Source: Acidobacteriaceae bacterium
GTDB taxonomy: Bacteria; Acidobacteriota; Terriglobia; Terriglobales; Acidobacteriaceae
NCBI GenBank assembly: GCA_003165855.1
Contig: PMXH01000475.1
Span: 2,656-8,393, forward strand
Reading direction: 5' to 3'
Length of the DNA: 5,738 bases
Shown here: one piece after another, positions 1 to 4,962 of the stretch
Numbering within the stretch: the first letter of the stretch is position 1
Layout: the number at the start of each line of letters is the position of its first letter
Notes under the pieces: generated by a model
What the model was told of the DNA's origin: nothing
Databases searched by the model: none
What the model saw: the letters and a program-made list of their open reading frames with translations, nothing else
Position numbers and translations under genes: made by a program

Positions 1-61
1 TCACGTCGGGATGGCGAACTCGCTACACGAGGACGCCGTCCCGGCGCGCGGCGACCCAGCG

Positions 62-1789
62 TCAGCTCCCGGTTCCCAAAAGGGCGACGGGCGCTGGGCT
101 CGTCGTGCCCACCGCCTCGATAGAAAGGGTCGCGCTCCGCGTCCCGGCCTTGGTAGGCGCGAACGTCACGTTCACGGTGCAGCTGGCGCCCTGCGAGATC
201 GAACGCCCGGTGCAGTTATCGGTCTCCGTGAAATCTCTGTAATCTCGACCACCAACGCTAACGCCGCTGAACTGCATCGCCGCGCTTCCTTCATTGGTGA
301 CCGTCACCGTTTGCGGGGTGCTCTTGGTGCCCACTTTCTGGCTGGCGAACGTCAGAGTCTTGGGCGAAACCTTCGCCAACGTCGCGGTTCCCGTAAGTTC
401 GATAAATTGCGGCTTCGACGACGCGCTGTCCTTGAGTGTAATCAAGCCTGTTTGCACGCCGGCAGAAGTCGGCTGAAACACAGCGCTGATCGTGCACTTC
501 GCTCCCGCCGCCACCGAATGTCCGCACGTGCTGCTGATCTTGAATTTCCCCGATACCTTCATCGAACTGACCGTGAGCGCGGTAGTTCCGTTGTTAGTGA
601 GGGTTACCTTCTGCGGAGCGCTGGACGCATTGACGACCTGCAGCGGAAAAGCCAACGGCGCGCTCGGCGAAAAACCCGCCACCCCGGTATTGAGCACAGA
701 AACTACTCCAAACATCACAATGTCAGGCAAGTGGTCACCATTCAAATCCGCTATCGTCGGCATCCCCGCGTCTCCCGAGCCGAAGAATTGCGCCGGCTGG
801 AGCGTGCCATCGCCGTTCCCCCAAAATATGTCGACGCCTCCGGCGGCTCTCGGATTGTCATTCTGGCTGCTAGGAATCACGACATCCAGCTTTCCATCTA
901 GGTTCATATCGCTGACAACCAGCCAGCTACCTCCAATCCCGGTCGTGTCGTAGAGCACGGCCGGTTGGAAGCTGCCGTCCCCGTTGCCCAGCAAGACCGC
1001 GATGTGGTACCCGTCGTAGCTCAAAATGGCGTCCATATTCCCGTCACCATTCAGGTCGCCCGCCGCCACAGAGAGGACAGACTCGACCGGATAGGTCAGA
1101 GAGTTTTGCAGTGTCCCGTCGCCGTTGCCCAGCAACACTCCGATATCGTAGGTCGAACCAAACGAACCACTCACCAGCACATCGAGCTTGTGGTCGTTGT
1201 TAAAGTCGGCCAGCGCCAGCCATTGGGCGTCGGAGGGGAAGGAGTTGTTGTCGCTCGGCGGCTGGAACGTCCCATCTCCATTGCCCAGCAGCACACTGAT
1301 ATACGGCGGATCGATGATCGCCAGGTCCGGAATCTTATCGTTATTAAAGTCGCCTACGGTCACGAAGTAGGAACCGTCTGTAGTATTCGAATCGATCGGC
1401 GCCTGAAACGTCCCGTCCCCATTGCCTAGGTAGACGCTCACCGTGCTGGGATCAAGATTCGCCACCACGAGGTCCAGATTCCCGTCGCCATTGAAGTCGG
1501 CGACCGCCAGGGTGTAGCAGAGCTGCGTGGCGTAAGAGACCGGCGTCTGAAACGTCCCGTCCCCATTGCCCAGGGCCACAGCAAACCCATTGCCGGTAAT
1601 CATCACAACGTCGGGCTTGCCGTCATTATTGAAGTCGCCCGTCGCGATGGAAAACGACCCCTGAGGGAATGTCGTCGTCCCCCGCGTCTCAAACTGCCCC
1701 CAAGCCGGGACACCTGCCCCGGCAAGGCAAAACAAAGCGGCAAGAGCGCAGAACGCGCGCCGAAACGAAAAGCAAGAAATCCAGCTCAT
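62..1789 (-). CDS. Secreted FG-GAP/VCBS-repeat protein with two ASH (choice-of-anchor D) domains
   Basis: A 575-residue exported protein of unknown specific function, probably in binding or adhesion outside the cytoplasm. Residues 1-31 look like a Sec signal peptide: Arg-Arg, then a hydrophobic Ala/Leu core, then AWG before Gln. Residues about 52-365 hold seven FG-GAP units. Each has a Ca2+-type loop (for example DFNNDGKPD at 52-60 and DFNGDGNLD at 98-106), and six are followed by a GNGDGTFQ-like turn. Seven units fit an integrin-alpha-like seven-bladed propeller. Residues about 370-470 and 471-573 are two Ig-like ASH/HYDIN-type domains, ending GTGS with no visible anchor. The ATG at 1789 was chosen because an AGGTAAGG Shine-Dalgarno sequence (plus-strand 1796-1803) lies 6 bases upstream and the signal peptide begins there. 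A TTG at 1834 would add 15 polar residues. The gene is transcribed away from the CDGSH gene. Family is clear; ligand and role are unknown. Confidence 0.9.
   Translation of the reverse strand: MSWISCFSFRRAFCALAALFCLAGAGVPAWGQFETRGTTTFPQGSFSIATGDFNNDGKPDVVMITGNGFAVALGNGDGTFQTPVSYATQLCYTLAVADFNGDGNLDLVVANLDPSTVSVYLGNGDGTFQAPIDSNTTDGSYFVTVGDFNNDKIPDLAIIDPPYISVLLGNGDGTFQPPSDNNSFPSDAQWLALADFNNDHKLDVLVSGSFGSTYDIGVLLGNGDGTLQNSLTYPVESVLSVAAGDLNGDGNMDAILSYDGYHIAVLLGNGDGSFQPAVLYDTTGIGGSWLVVSDMNLDGKLDVVIPSSQNDNPRAAGGVDIFWGNGDGTLQPAQFFGSGDAGMPTIADLNGDHLPDIVMFGVVSVLNTGVAGFSPSAPLAFPLQVVNASSAPQKVTLTNNGTTALTVSSMKVSGKFKISSTCGHSVAAGAKCTISAVFQPTSAGVQTGLITLKDSASSKPQFIELTGTATLAKVSPKTLTFASQKVGTKSTPQTVTVTNEGSAAMQFSGVSVGGRDYRDFTETDNCTGRSISQGASCTVNVTFAPTKAGTRSATLSIEAVGTTSPAPVALLGTGS
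695..1636 (-). repeat. Seven tandem FG-GAP repeat units within the minus-strand gene
   Basis: The seven calcium-loop motifs lie at residues 52-60, 98-106, 147-155, 195-203, 245-253, 294-302 and 348-356 of the 575-residue protein. They read DFNNDGKPD, DFNGDGNLD, DFNNDKIPD, DFNNDHKLD, DLNGDGNMD, DMNLDGKLD and DLNGDHLPD. Units 3, 4 and 7 have Lys or His where the canonical loop has Gly, but they keep the metal-coordinating Asp/Asn positions. Spacing is 46-54 residues. On the plus strand the array shows as recurring CCGTCCCC(A/G)TTGCCCA-like stretches. It is a protein repeat, not a CRISPR. Confidence 0.85.
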
Positions 1790-1795
1790 GGCCAG

Positions 1796-1803
1796 CCTTA
1801 CCT
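1796..1803 (-). promoter_or_regulatory. Ribosome binding site deciding the FG-GAP gene start
   Basis: The minus strand reads AGGTAAGG here, 6 bases before the ATG at 1789. This favours 1789 over the TTG at 1834, which begins a longer reading frame whose extra residues would hide the signal peptide. Confidence 0.55.
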
Positions 1804-1910
1804 CATGGTTATTTGCTGCAGACGGGGGACTCAACTAGCGGCATAGCCTACCACGACTCCCAAACCCCTCCAAGTGGCCTTTCTTCCCCGCGTGGCGCCC
1901 TGCACGCCCC

Positions 1911-1940
1911 GCGACACCCACCCCCGCTCGGTGGTATCTT
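1911..1940 (+). promoter_or_regulatory. Weak candidate promoter for the CDGSH gene
   Basis: GCGACA (1911-1916, 4 of 6 to TTGACA) and TATCTT (1935-1940, 4 of 6 to TATAAT) are separated by 18 bases. Transcription would begin near 1947, giving a leader of roughly 37 bases that starts at the CCTTAC/GTAAGG inverted repeat. Both boxes are poor, so this is only a candidate. Confidence 0.25.
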
Positions 1941-1945
1941 TTTAG

Positions 1946-1966
1946 CCTTACTAGAAATCCGTAAGG
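1946..1966 (+). promoter_or_regulatory. Inverted repeat in the leader just before the CDGSH ribosome binding site
   Basis: CCTTAC (1946-1951) and GTAAGG (1961-1966) are perfect reverse complements around a 9-base spacer. A G-U and an A-U pair could extend the stem outward to 1944 and 1968. It ends directly before the TTGGAGG ribosome binding site (GGAGG at 1969-1973). It could be a small operator or a leader hairpin limiting ribosome access; arms this short can also occur by chance. Confidence 0.3.
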
Positions 1967-1983
1967 TTGGAGGAATCAAAGTC

Positions 1984-2214
1984 ATGGCTCAGGTAAAGAT
2001 CACAGTCCGTCCTAATGGCCCTTTCCGCGTGGAAGCGCCCGAAGGTTCGGTTGAACTCGTCGACGCCAACGGAACCGCGTACGACCTCACCGGCAAACCA
2101 GCGTTCTCTCTCTGCCGCTGCGGCGGCTCGGTCAACAAACCTTTTTGCGACGGCACCCACAGCCGCATCGGATTCCAGGGAGCAGAACTGGCGGTCAAAA
2201 AGGCCGACGGCTAG
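1984..2214 (+). CDS. CDGSH iron-sulfur domain protein
   Basis: A small 76-residue protein with a complete CDGSH motif: Cys44-Arg-Cys46, Ser49, Pro53, then Cys55-Asp-Gly-Thr-His59. Cys44, Cys46, Cys55 and His59 are the expected three-Cys, one-His ligands of a redox-active, labile [2Fe-2S] cluster. The N-terminal half (residues 3-40, with NGPFRVE and DLTGKPAFSLCRC) matches the usual layout of short bacterial members, so it appears full length. There is no signal peptide or membrane segment, so it is probably cytosolic. Bacterial members are thought to act in iron-sulfur or electron-transfer chemistry, but the partner is unknown. The start at 1984 has GGAGG (1969-1973) ten bases upstream; in-frame starts further up lack such support and would run through the intergenic region. 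It is followed by 216 bases before the oxidoreductase, which has its own regulatory region, so shared transcription is uncertain. Confidence 0.93.
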   Translation: MAQVKITVRPNGPFRVEAPEGSVELVDANGTAYDLTGKPAFSLCRCGGSVNKPFCDGTHSRIGFQGAELAVKKADG

Positions 2215-2343
2215 CGGTACCTTCGAGGCCGTAACGTGGCTTGGGAGGCTCTTCCGGACTTCGCCGAAGTGCGTAAAAGACACATCCTCGGCCGCCAACC
2301 GGCTGATTCGATTTGCTTTGTGAGGAATATAGCTTGCAGTTAA
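2215..2343. other. Gene-free stretch between CDGSH gene and palindrome array
   Basis: No coding region is supported on either strand. The only structure seen is a short inverted repeat, ACTTCG-C-CGAAGT (2258-2270), without a following T run, so it is not a convincing terminator. A weak TTGTGA (2318-2323) lies 17 bases before TAATAC (2341-2346) and could be a poor promoter for the oxidoreductase. Confidence 0.5.
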
Positions 2344-2366
2344 TACGTACAATGTTGTACGTACAA
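2344..2366. promoter_or_regulatory. Palindrome 1: TACGTACAA/TTGTACGTA composite operator
   Basis: TACGTACAA (2344-2352) and TTGTACGTA (2355-2363) are perfect 9-bp inverted arms around TG. The right arm also belongs to a perfect 12-bp palindrome, TTGTACGTACAA (2355-2366), and TACGTACAA recurs directly at 2358-2366. The site contains a good -10-like hexamer, TACAAT (2348-2353, 5 of 6), though no clear -35 sits at the right distance. Such long near-contiguous symmetry upstream of one gene is typical of a dimeric repressor operator, for example TetR type; the regulator is not in the window. The function is inferred. Confidence 0.6.
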
Positions 2367-2413
2367 ATGTTCCAGTTGGAACATTAGCGCGAATGTTCCG
2401 GTTGGAACACTAG
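2365..2413. promoter_or_regulatory. Palindromes 2 and 3: tandem TGTTCC-N4-GGAACA operators
   Basis: AATGTTCCA (2366-2374) and TGGAACATT (2377-2385) form a perfect 20-bp palindrome. A second copy, TGTTCC (2394-2399) and GGAACA (2404-2409), has the same arms and a GGTT centre. The two 23-base units (2365-2387 and 2391-2413) match at 20 of 23 positions and are exactly 26 bases apart. They lie directly upstream of the GGAGG ribosome binding site of the oxidoreductase, which suits transcription repression. If transcribed, each could also fold as a leader hairpin with a 4-base loop. The differences between copies do not compensate in the stem, which fits protein-DNA binding better than RNA structure. 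Confidence 0.65.
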
Positions 2414-2420
2414 GCGATTC

Positions 2421-2425
2421 GGAGG
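2421..2425 (+). promoter_or_regulatory. Ribosome binding site of the Tat oxidoreductase
   Basis: GGAGG lies 5 bases before the ATG at 2431. It supports this start over the in-frame ATG at 2473, which would leave only five residues before the twin-arginine motif. Confidence 0.7.
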
Positions 2426-2430
2426 CTCGA

Positions 2431-4395
2431 ATGAGCGACCCTGACCGTGACCTGAGTGACCGTGAACTGGGAATGCAACGCCACATCACGCGTCGTGACT
2501 TCCTCAACGGCGTCGCGGTGACGGCAGGGGCTGCCCTTCTGCCCCGGCATCTCCTCGCCACTGGCGTCGTCGATTCCGAGAGGTCATCCGACTACTACCC
2601 GCCTGCGCTGACTGGACTACGCGGCAGCCATCCCGGTTCCTTTGATGCGGCGCACGCCTTGCGCGACGGCACCTTCTGGAACACAGCCGGCACGCCGCAA
2701 GATACCGGTGAGACCTACGACCTCATCGTCGTAGGTGGTGGTATCAGCGGCCTCTCCGCCGCACACTTCTATCGCAAGCTTGCGGGCCCGAACGCACGCA
2801 TTCTTATCCTCGACAACCACGATGACTTTGGCGGACACGCTAAGCGCAACGAGTTTCGCGTGGGCAATGCTTTCCGCCTTGGTTTTGGCGGAACGTATTC
2901 GATTGAGAGCCCCGCGCCTTACAGTAAAGAAGCGCGCGGACTGATCGAGGAGTTGGGCATCGACGTCGCTTCCTATCCCAGGTACCACGACGCCAAGCTG
3001 TACCGCTCGCTGGGCCTGCGTTCGAAGATCTTCTTCGATAAGGAAACCTTCGGCGTGGACCGGCTGGTGCTCGGTCCGCCATCGTTGAAGGGTGGAGAGA
3101 AGGACTACGTTGAGTCCACCGATCGAGAGACCTGGAAGCAGTTCCTCGCGGATGCTCCGCTGGCCGCGCAGGCCAAGAGCGATCTGGATCGACTGCGTCA
3201 CGATGCCAGGGACTACCTGCCCGGCCTCAGTTCCACCGAGAAGAAAGCGAAGCTGGCACGCATGAGCTATGCCAGCTTTCTCAGGGACGTTGCCAAAGTT
3301 CATGAGGACGCGGTGAAGCTCTACCAGGCGGTCCTGCATCCCACGTTTGGCTTAGGGATTGATGCTGTTCCCGCGCAAGACGCCTGGGGAGAGGACCTGC
3401 CCGGATTCAGAGGCATGAAGCTCGATCCCGCGCCGGGCAGGGGAATGAACCGGGACGCGATTCCGAATGAAGAGGCCGAGAAATACTTCTTTCACTTTCC
3501 AGATGGCAACGCGACAATCGCGCGCCTGCTGGTGCGCAAGCTGATTCCGGATGCGATTGCGGGCAACTCTGTGAACGATGTGGTACTGGCGAAAGCAAAT
3601 TATTCCAGGCTGGACTCGTCTGCTTCGCCTGTGAAGATCCGGTTGAACAGCACCGCGGTGCGAGTGAAGCATGTGGGCGAAGCGGCGATGGCTAGAGAGG
3701 TGGAAGTGGCCTATGCGCAGGGCGACAAGGTTTATACCGCGCGGGCAAAGAACTGCATCCTGGCATGCTGGCACGTGGTGATCCCTTACATCTGCGAAGA
3801 GCTGCCGCAAAAGCAGCGGGAAGCGCTGGCCTCGGCGCAGAAAGTTCCGTTGCTTTATACGAACGTTGCACTGCGCAACTGGACGTCGTTTCAGAAGTTG
3901 AACACGAATGCGGTCTACGCTCCAGGGTGCTACCACACGCGCATGGGTCTCGACCTGGCGGTGAGCATTGGCGGGTATGAATGTGCGCGTAAGCCGGAAG
4001 AGCCGATCGTGGTTCATATGATGAAGACTCCGTGCCAGCCGGGCCGACCGGCGCGGGAGCAGCATACTTTGGGGCGGCTTGAGTTGTACGAGACGACGTT
4101 CGAAACCATGGAGCGCGAGATCCGGGGACAGTTGGTGCGAACGCTGGGGGCGGGAGGGTTTGATCCCGCGCGCGACATCGCGGCGATTACGGTGAACCGC
4201 TGGCCGCACGGTTACGCTTACCAATACAACTCGCTCTTCGATTCGTTCTGGCTGGAGGGGGGCGAGACTCCGTGCGAAGTGGCGCGGAAGACGTTTGGGC
4301 GAATCGCGATCGCGAACGCGGATGCGGGGGCATACGCTTACACAGATGAAGCCATCAACCAGGCCTGGCGGGCGGTGGGGGAGTTGAGGAGCTAG
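2431..4395 (+). CDS. Tat-exported FAD-dependent oxidoreductase, spermidine-dehydrogenase-like
   Basis: A 654-residue flavoprotein. Residues 20-26 (TRRDFLN) are a twin-arginine motif followed by a hydrophobic stretch (about 27-44), so the folded, cofactor-loaded protein should be exported by Tat. Residues 97-130 form a dinucleotide-binding fold: the Gly102-x-Gly104-x-x-Gly107 loop in IVVGGGISGL, ending with Asp128 where an acidic residue usually holds the FAD ribose. DDFGGHAKRNEF (131-142) and the C-terminal GRIAIANADAG (623-633) fit the second part of an FAD site. The ITRRDFLNG start, overall length and C-terminal sequence resemble the SpdH family, which oxidises spermidine; substrate specificity here is inferred and could differ. 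No heme-binding motif such as CxxCH was seen. The gene is monocistronic as far as can be seen, with three palindromes before it and repeat-rich spacer after it. Codon use and GC look continuous with its neighbours. Confidence 0.82.
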   Translation: MSDPDRDLSDRELGMQRHITRRDFLNGVAVTAGAALLPRHLLATGVVDSERSSDYYPPALTGLRGSHPGSFDAAHALRDGTFWNTAGTPQDTGETYDLIVVGGGISGLSAAHFYRKLAGPNARILILDNHDDFGGHAKRNEFRVGNAFRLGFGGTYSIESPAPYSKEARGLIEELGIDVASYPRYHDAKLYRSLGLRSKIFFDKETFGVDRLVLGPPSLKGGEKDYVESTDRETWKQFLADAPLAAQAKSDLDRLRHDARDYLPGLSSTEKKAKLARMSYASFLRDVAKVHEDAVKLYQAVLHPTFGLGIDAVPAQDAWGEDLPGFRGMKLDPAPGRGMNRDAIPNEEAEKYFFHFPDGNATIARLLVRKLIPDAIAGNSVNDVVLAKANYSRLDSSASPVKIRLNSTAVRVKHVGEAAMAREVEVAYAQGDKVYTARAKNCILACWHVVIPYICEELPQKQREALASAQKVPLLYTNVALRNWTSFQKLNTNAVYAPGCYHTRMGLDLAVSIGGYECARKPEEPIVVHMMKTPCQPGRPAREQHTLGRLELYETTFETMEREIRGQLVRTLGAGGFDPARDIAAITVNRWPHGYAYQYNSLFDSFWLEGGETPCEVARKTFGRIAIANADAGAYAYTDEAINQAWRAVGELRS

Positions 4396-4418
4396 TACCG
4401 AGTACCGAGTACCGAGTA
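4394..4418. repeat. 7-bp tandem repeat (AGTACCG)
   Basis: Three full copies of AGTACCG plus AGTA run without a break. The first copy overlaps the TAG stop codon (4393-4395) of the oxidoreductase. It is too short and too regular for CRISPR. Its role is unknown; it may be simple slippage expansion at the 3' end of the gene. Confidence 0.9.
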
Positions 4419-4428
4419 AACCAGGCTT

Positions 4429-4448
4429 ATATCGATGTAGGTCGATAT
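4429..4448. repeat. Inverted repeat ATATCGA-N6-TCGATAT
   Basis: Perfect 7-bp arms (4429-4435 and 4442-4448) flank TGTAGG. It sits 34 bases after the oxidoreductase stop and about 110 bases before the arsR promoter, which is too far for an obvious arsR operator. It could be a transcription-factor site or part of a repeat element. Confidence 0.5.
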
Positions 4449-4494
4449 GCTGATTCCAGCGTGTCGGGCTCCACACGGGCAAGAACGCGCAGGG

Positions 4495-4546
4495 ATGCTT
4501 CGACTGCGTAGGATCGTCCTTTGGACGATCCTACTTCGCTCAGCAT
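4495..4546. repeat. REP-like nested hairpin in the spacer
   Basis: The core is a perfect 12-bp stem, GTAGGATCGTCC (4508-4519) and GGACGATCCTAC (4523-4534), with a TTT loop. Outer arms ATGCT (4495-4499) and AGCAT (4542-4546) nest around it with unpaired segments TTCGACTGC-like on the left and TTCGCTC on the right. The flanks (GGATGCTTCGACTGC and TTCGCTCAGCATGACA) resemble interspersed palindromic elements seen between genes in many bacterial genomes. There is no T run after the stem, so a classical rho-independent terminator is not supported, though it could protect or end the oxidoreductase transcript in either direction. Confidence 0.65.
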
Positions 4547-4559
4547 GACAGGGGCCAAC

Positions 4560-4588
4560 TTGACATGTGTCCGTATTTCTGCAAATAT
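4560..4588 (+). promoter_or_regulatory. arsR-arsM promoter (TTGACA, extended -10)
   Basis: A perfect -35 box TTGACA (4560-4565) is followed after 17 bases by AAATAT (4583-4588, 3 of 6). TG at 4580-4581 sits one base before that hexamer, giving an extended -10 pattern. Transcription would begin near 4595, the A of the chosen arsR ATG, which would make the message nearly leaderless. The -10 is weak, so the spacing and the context carry the call. Confidence 0.55.
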
Positions 4589-4597
4589 GGAAATATG
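4572..4597. promoter_or_regulatory. Putative ArsR operator
   Basis: CGTATTTC (4572-4579) and GAAATATG (4590-4597) are inverted arms pairing at 7 of 8 positions around a 10-base spacer. The right half also forms a direct repeat, CAAATATG then GAAATATG (4582-4597). AT-rich interrupted dyads overlapping the -10 region are what ArsR/SmtB dimers bind, so repressor binding here would block RNA polymerase. Autoregulation is inferred. Confidence 0.55.
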
Positions 4598-4951
4598 AGA
4601 CTAGGGCAGTCGAAGAAGTCCGCCGAGCAGGTCGCCCGATATGCCGACATGTTCTCCGCCATGGGGACGGAGCCGCGACTGCGGATCATGCAGTTGTTGC
4701 TGTCAGCCCACCCGGAGGGCCTTGTCGTCGGTGAGATGCAGGAAGAGCTGGAGATCCCAAACTCCACTTTGTCGCATCATCTCGACAAGCTGAAGGCCGA
4801 AGGCCTTGTCCAGGTTCAAAGAGAAAGCACCTTTCTCCGCTACACAGCAAACACTGACGCACTGCAGGAACTGCTGCAGTTTCTCTACGCCGAGTGCTGC
4901 ACTCGCAACAAGGCAGTAAAGCCCGAACAAATTATTCAAATCTGCAGGTAG
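4595..4951 (+). CDS. arsR: ArsR/SmtB-family arsenic-responsive repressor
   Basis: A 118-residue winged helix-turn-helix repressor. The order is an N-terminal helix region (10-40, [22 protein letters not shown]), a turn, and a recognition helix [17 protein letters not shown] (56-72), then the wing (73-84) and a C-terminal helix. It should bind the operator at its own promoter and let go when As(III) or Sb(III) binds. The E. coli-type CVCDL site is absent: the matching stretch reads LVVGEM. A Cys101-Cys102 pair and Cys117 near the C terminus resemble the alternative site described in Acidithiobacillus ferrooxidans ArsR. An earlier in-frame ATG at 4565 would add MCPYFCKYGN, but it overlaps the -35 box, so 4595 was preferred; no strong ribosome binding site is seen for either (AGGGG is 10 bases before 4565). 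arsM begins 11 bases after the stop. Confidence 0.87.
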   Translation: MRLGQSKKSAEQVARYADMFSAMGTEPRLRIMQLLLSAHPEGLVVGEMQEELEIPNSTLSHHLDKLKAEGLVQVQRESTFLRYTANTDALQELLQFLYAECCTRNKAVKPEQIIQICR

Positions 4952-4955
4952 GAGG
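4951..4955 (+). promoter_or_regulatory. Ribosome binding site deciding the arsM start
   Basis: GGAGG starts on the last base of the arsR stop codon. It is 7 bases from the ATG at 4963 but only 1 base from the in-frame ATG at 4957, so 4963 is the likely start. The overlap with the arsR stop suggests translational coupling. Confidence 0.75.
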
Positions 4956-4962
4956 GATGGCA

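Noticed and set aside
34..46. CGCCG-TCC-CGGCG stem downstream of the FG-GAP gene as a terminator
   Set aside because: Only a 5-bp stem in GC-rich DNA and no T run in the minus-strand direction. Positions 1-61 hold no gene start that can be supported.
11..901. 296-residue plus-strand open frame opposite the FG-GAP gene
   Set aside because: Arg/His-rich translation with no recognisable domain, antisense to a gene with clear repeats and signal peptide; a shadow frame.
695..1636. Regularly spaced similar DNA segments as a CRISPR or satellite array
   Set aside because: Spacing and variation follow protein FG-GAP repeats in frame; the repeats are degenerate and coding.
1790..1910. Minus-strand promoter for the FG-GAP gene (TTGGAG-N17-TAGGCT)
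   Set aside because: Both hexamers match consensus at only 3 of 6 positions, not better than expected by chance in this region.
1669..1983. N-terminal extension of the CDGSH protein from an upstream in-frame start
   Set aside because: It would overlap the opposite FG-GAP gene start and cross the intergenic region; the 1984 start has a good ribosome binding site and gives normal family length.
2258..2270. ACTTCG-C-CGAAGT as terminator of the CDGSH gene
   Set aside because: Short stem and no following T run; probably chance.
3352..4482. 376-residue minus-strand open frame opposite the oxidoreductase
   Set aside because: Low-complexity Arg/His/Pro-rich translation, no domain or ribosome binding site; explained by codon bias of the true gene.
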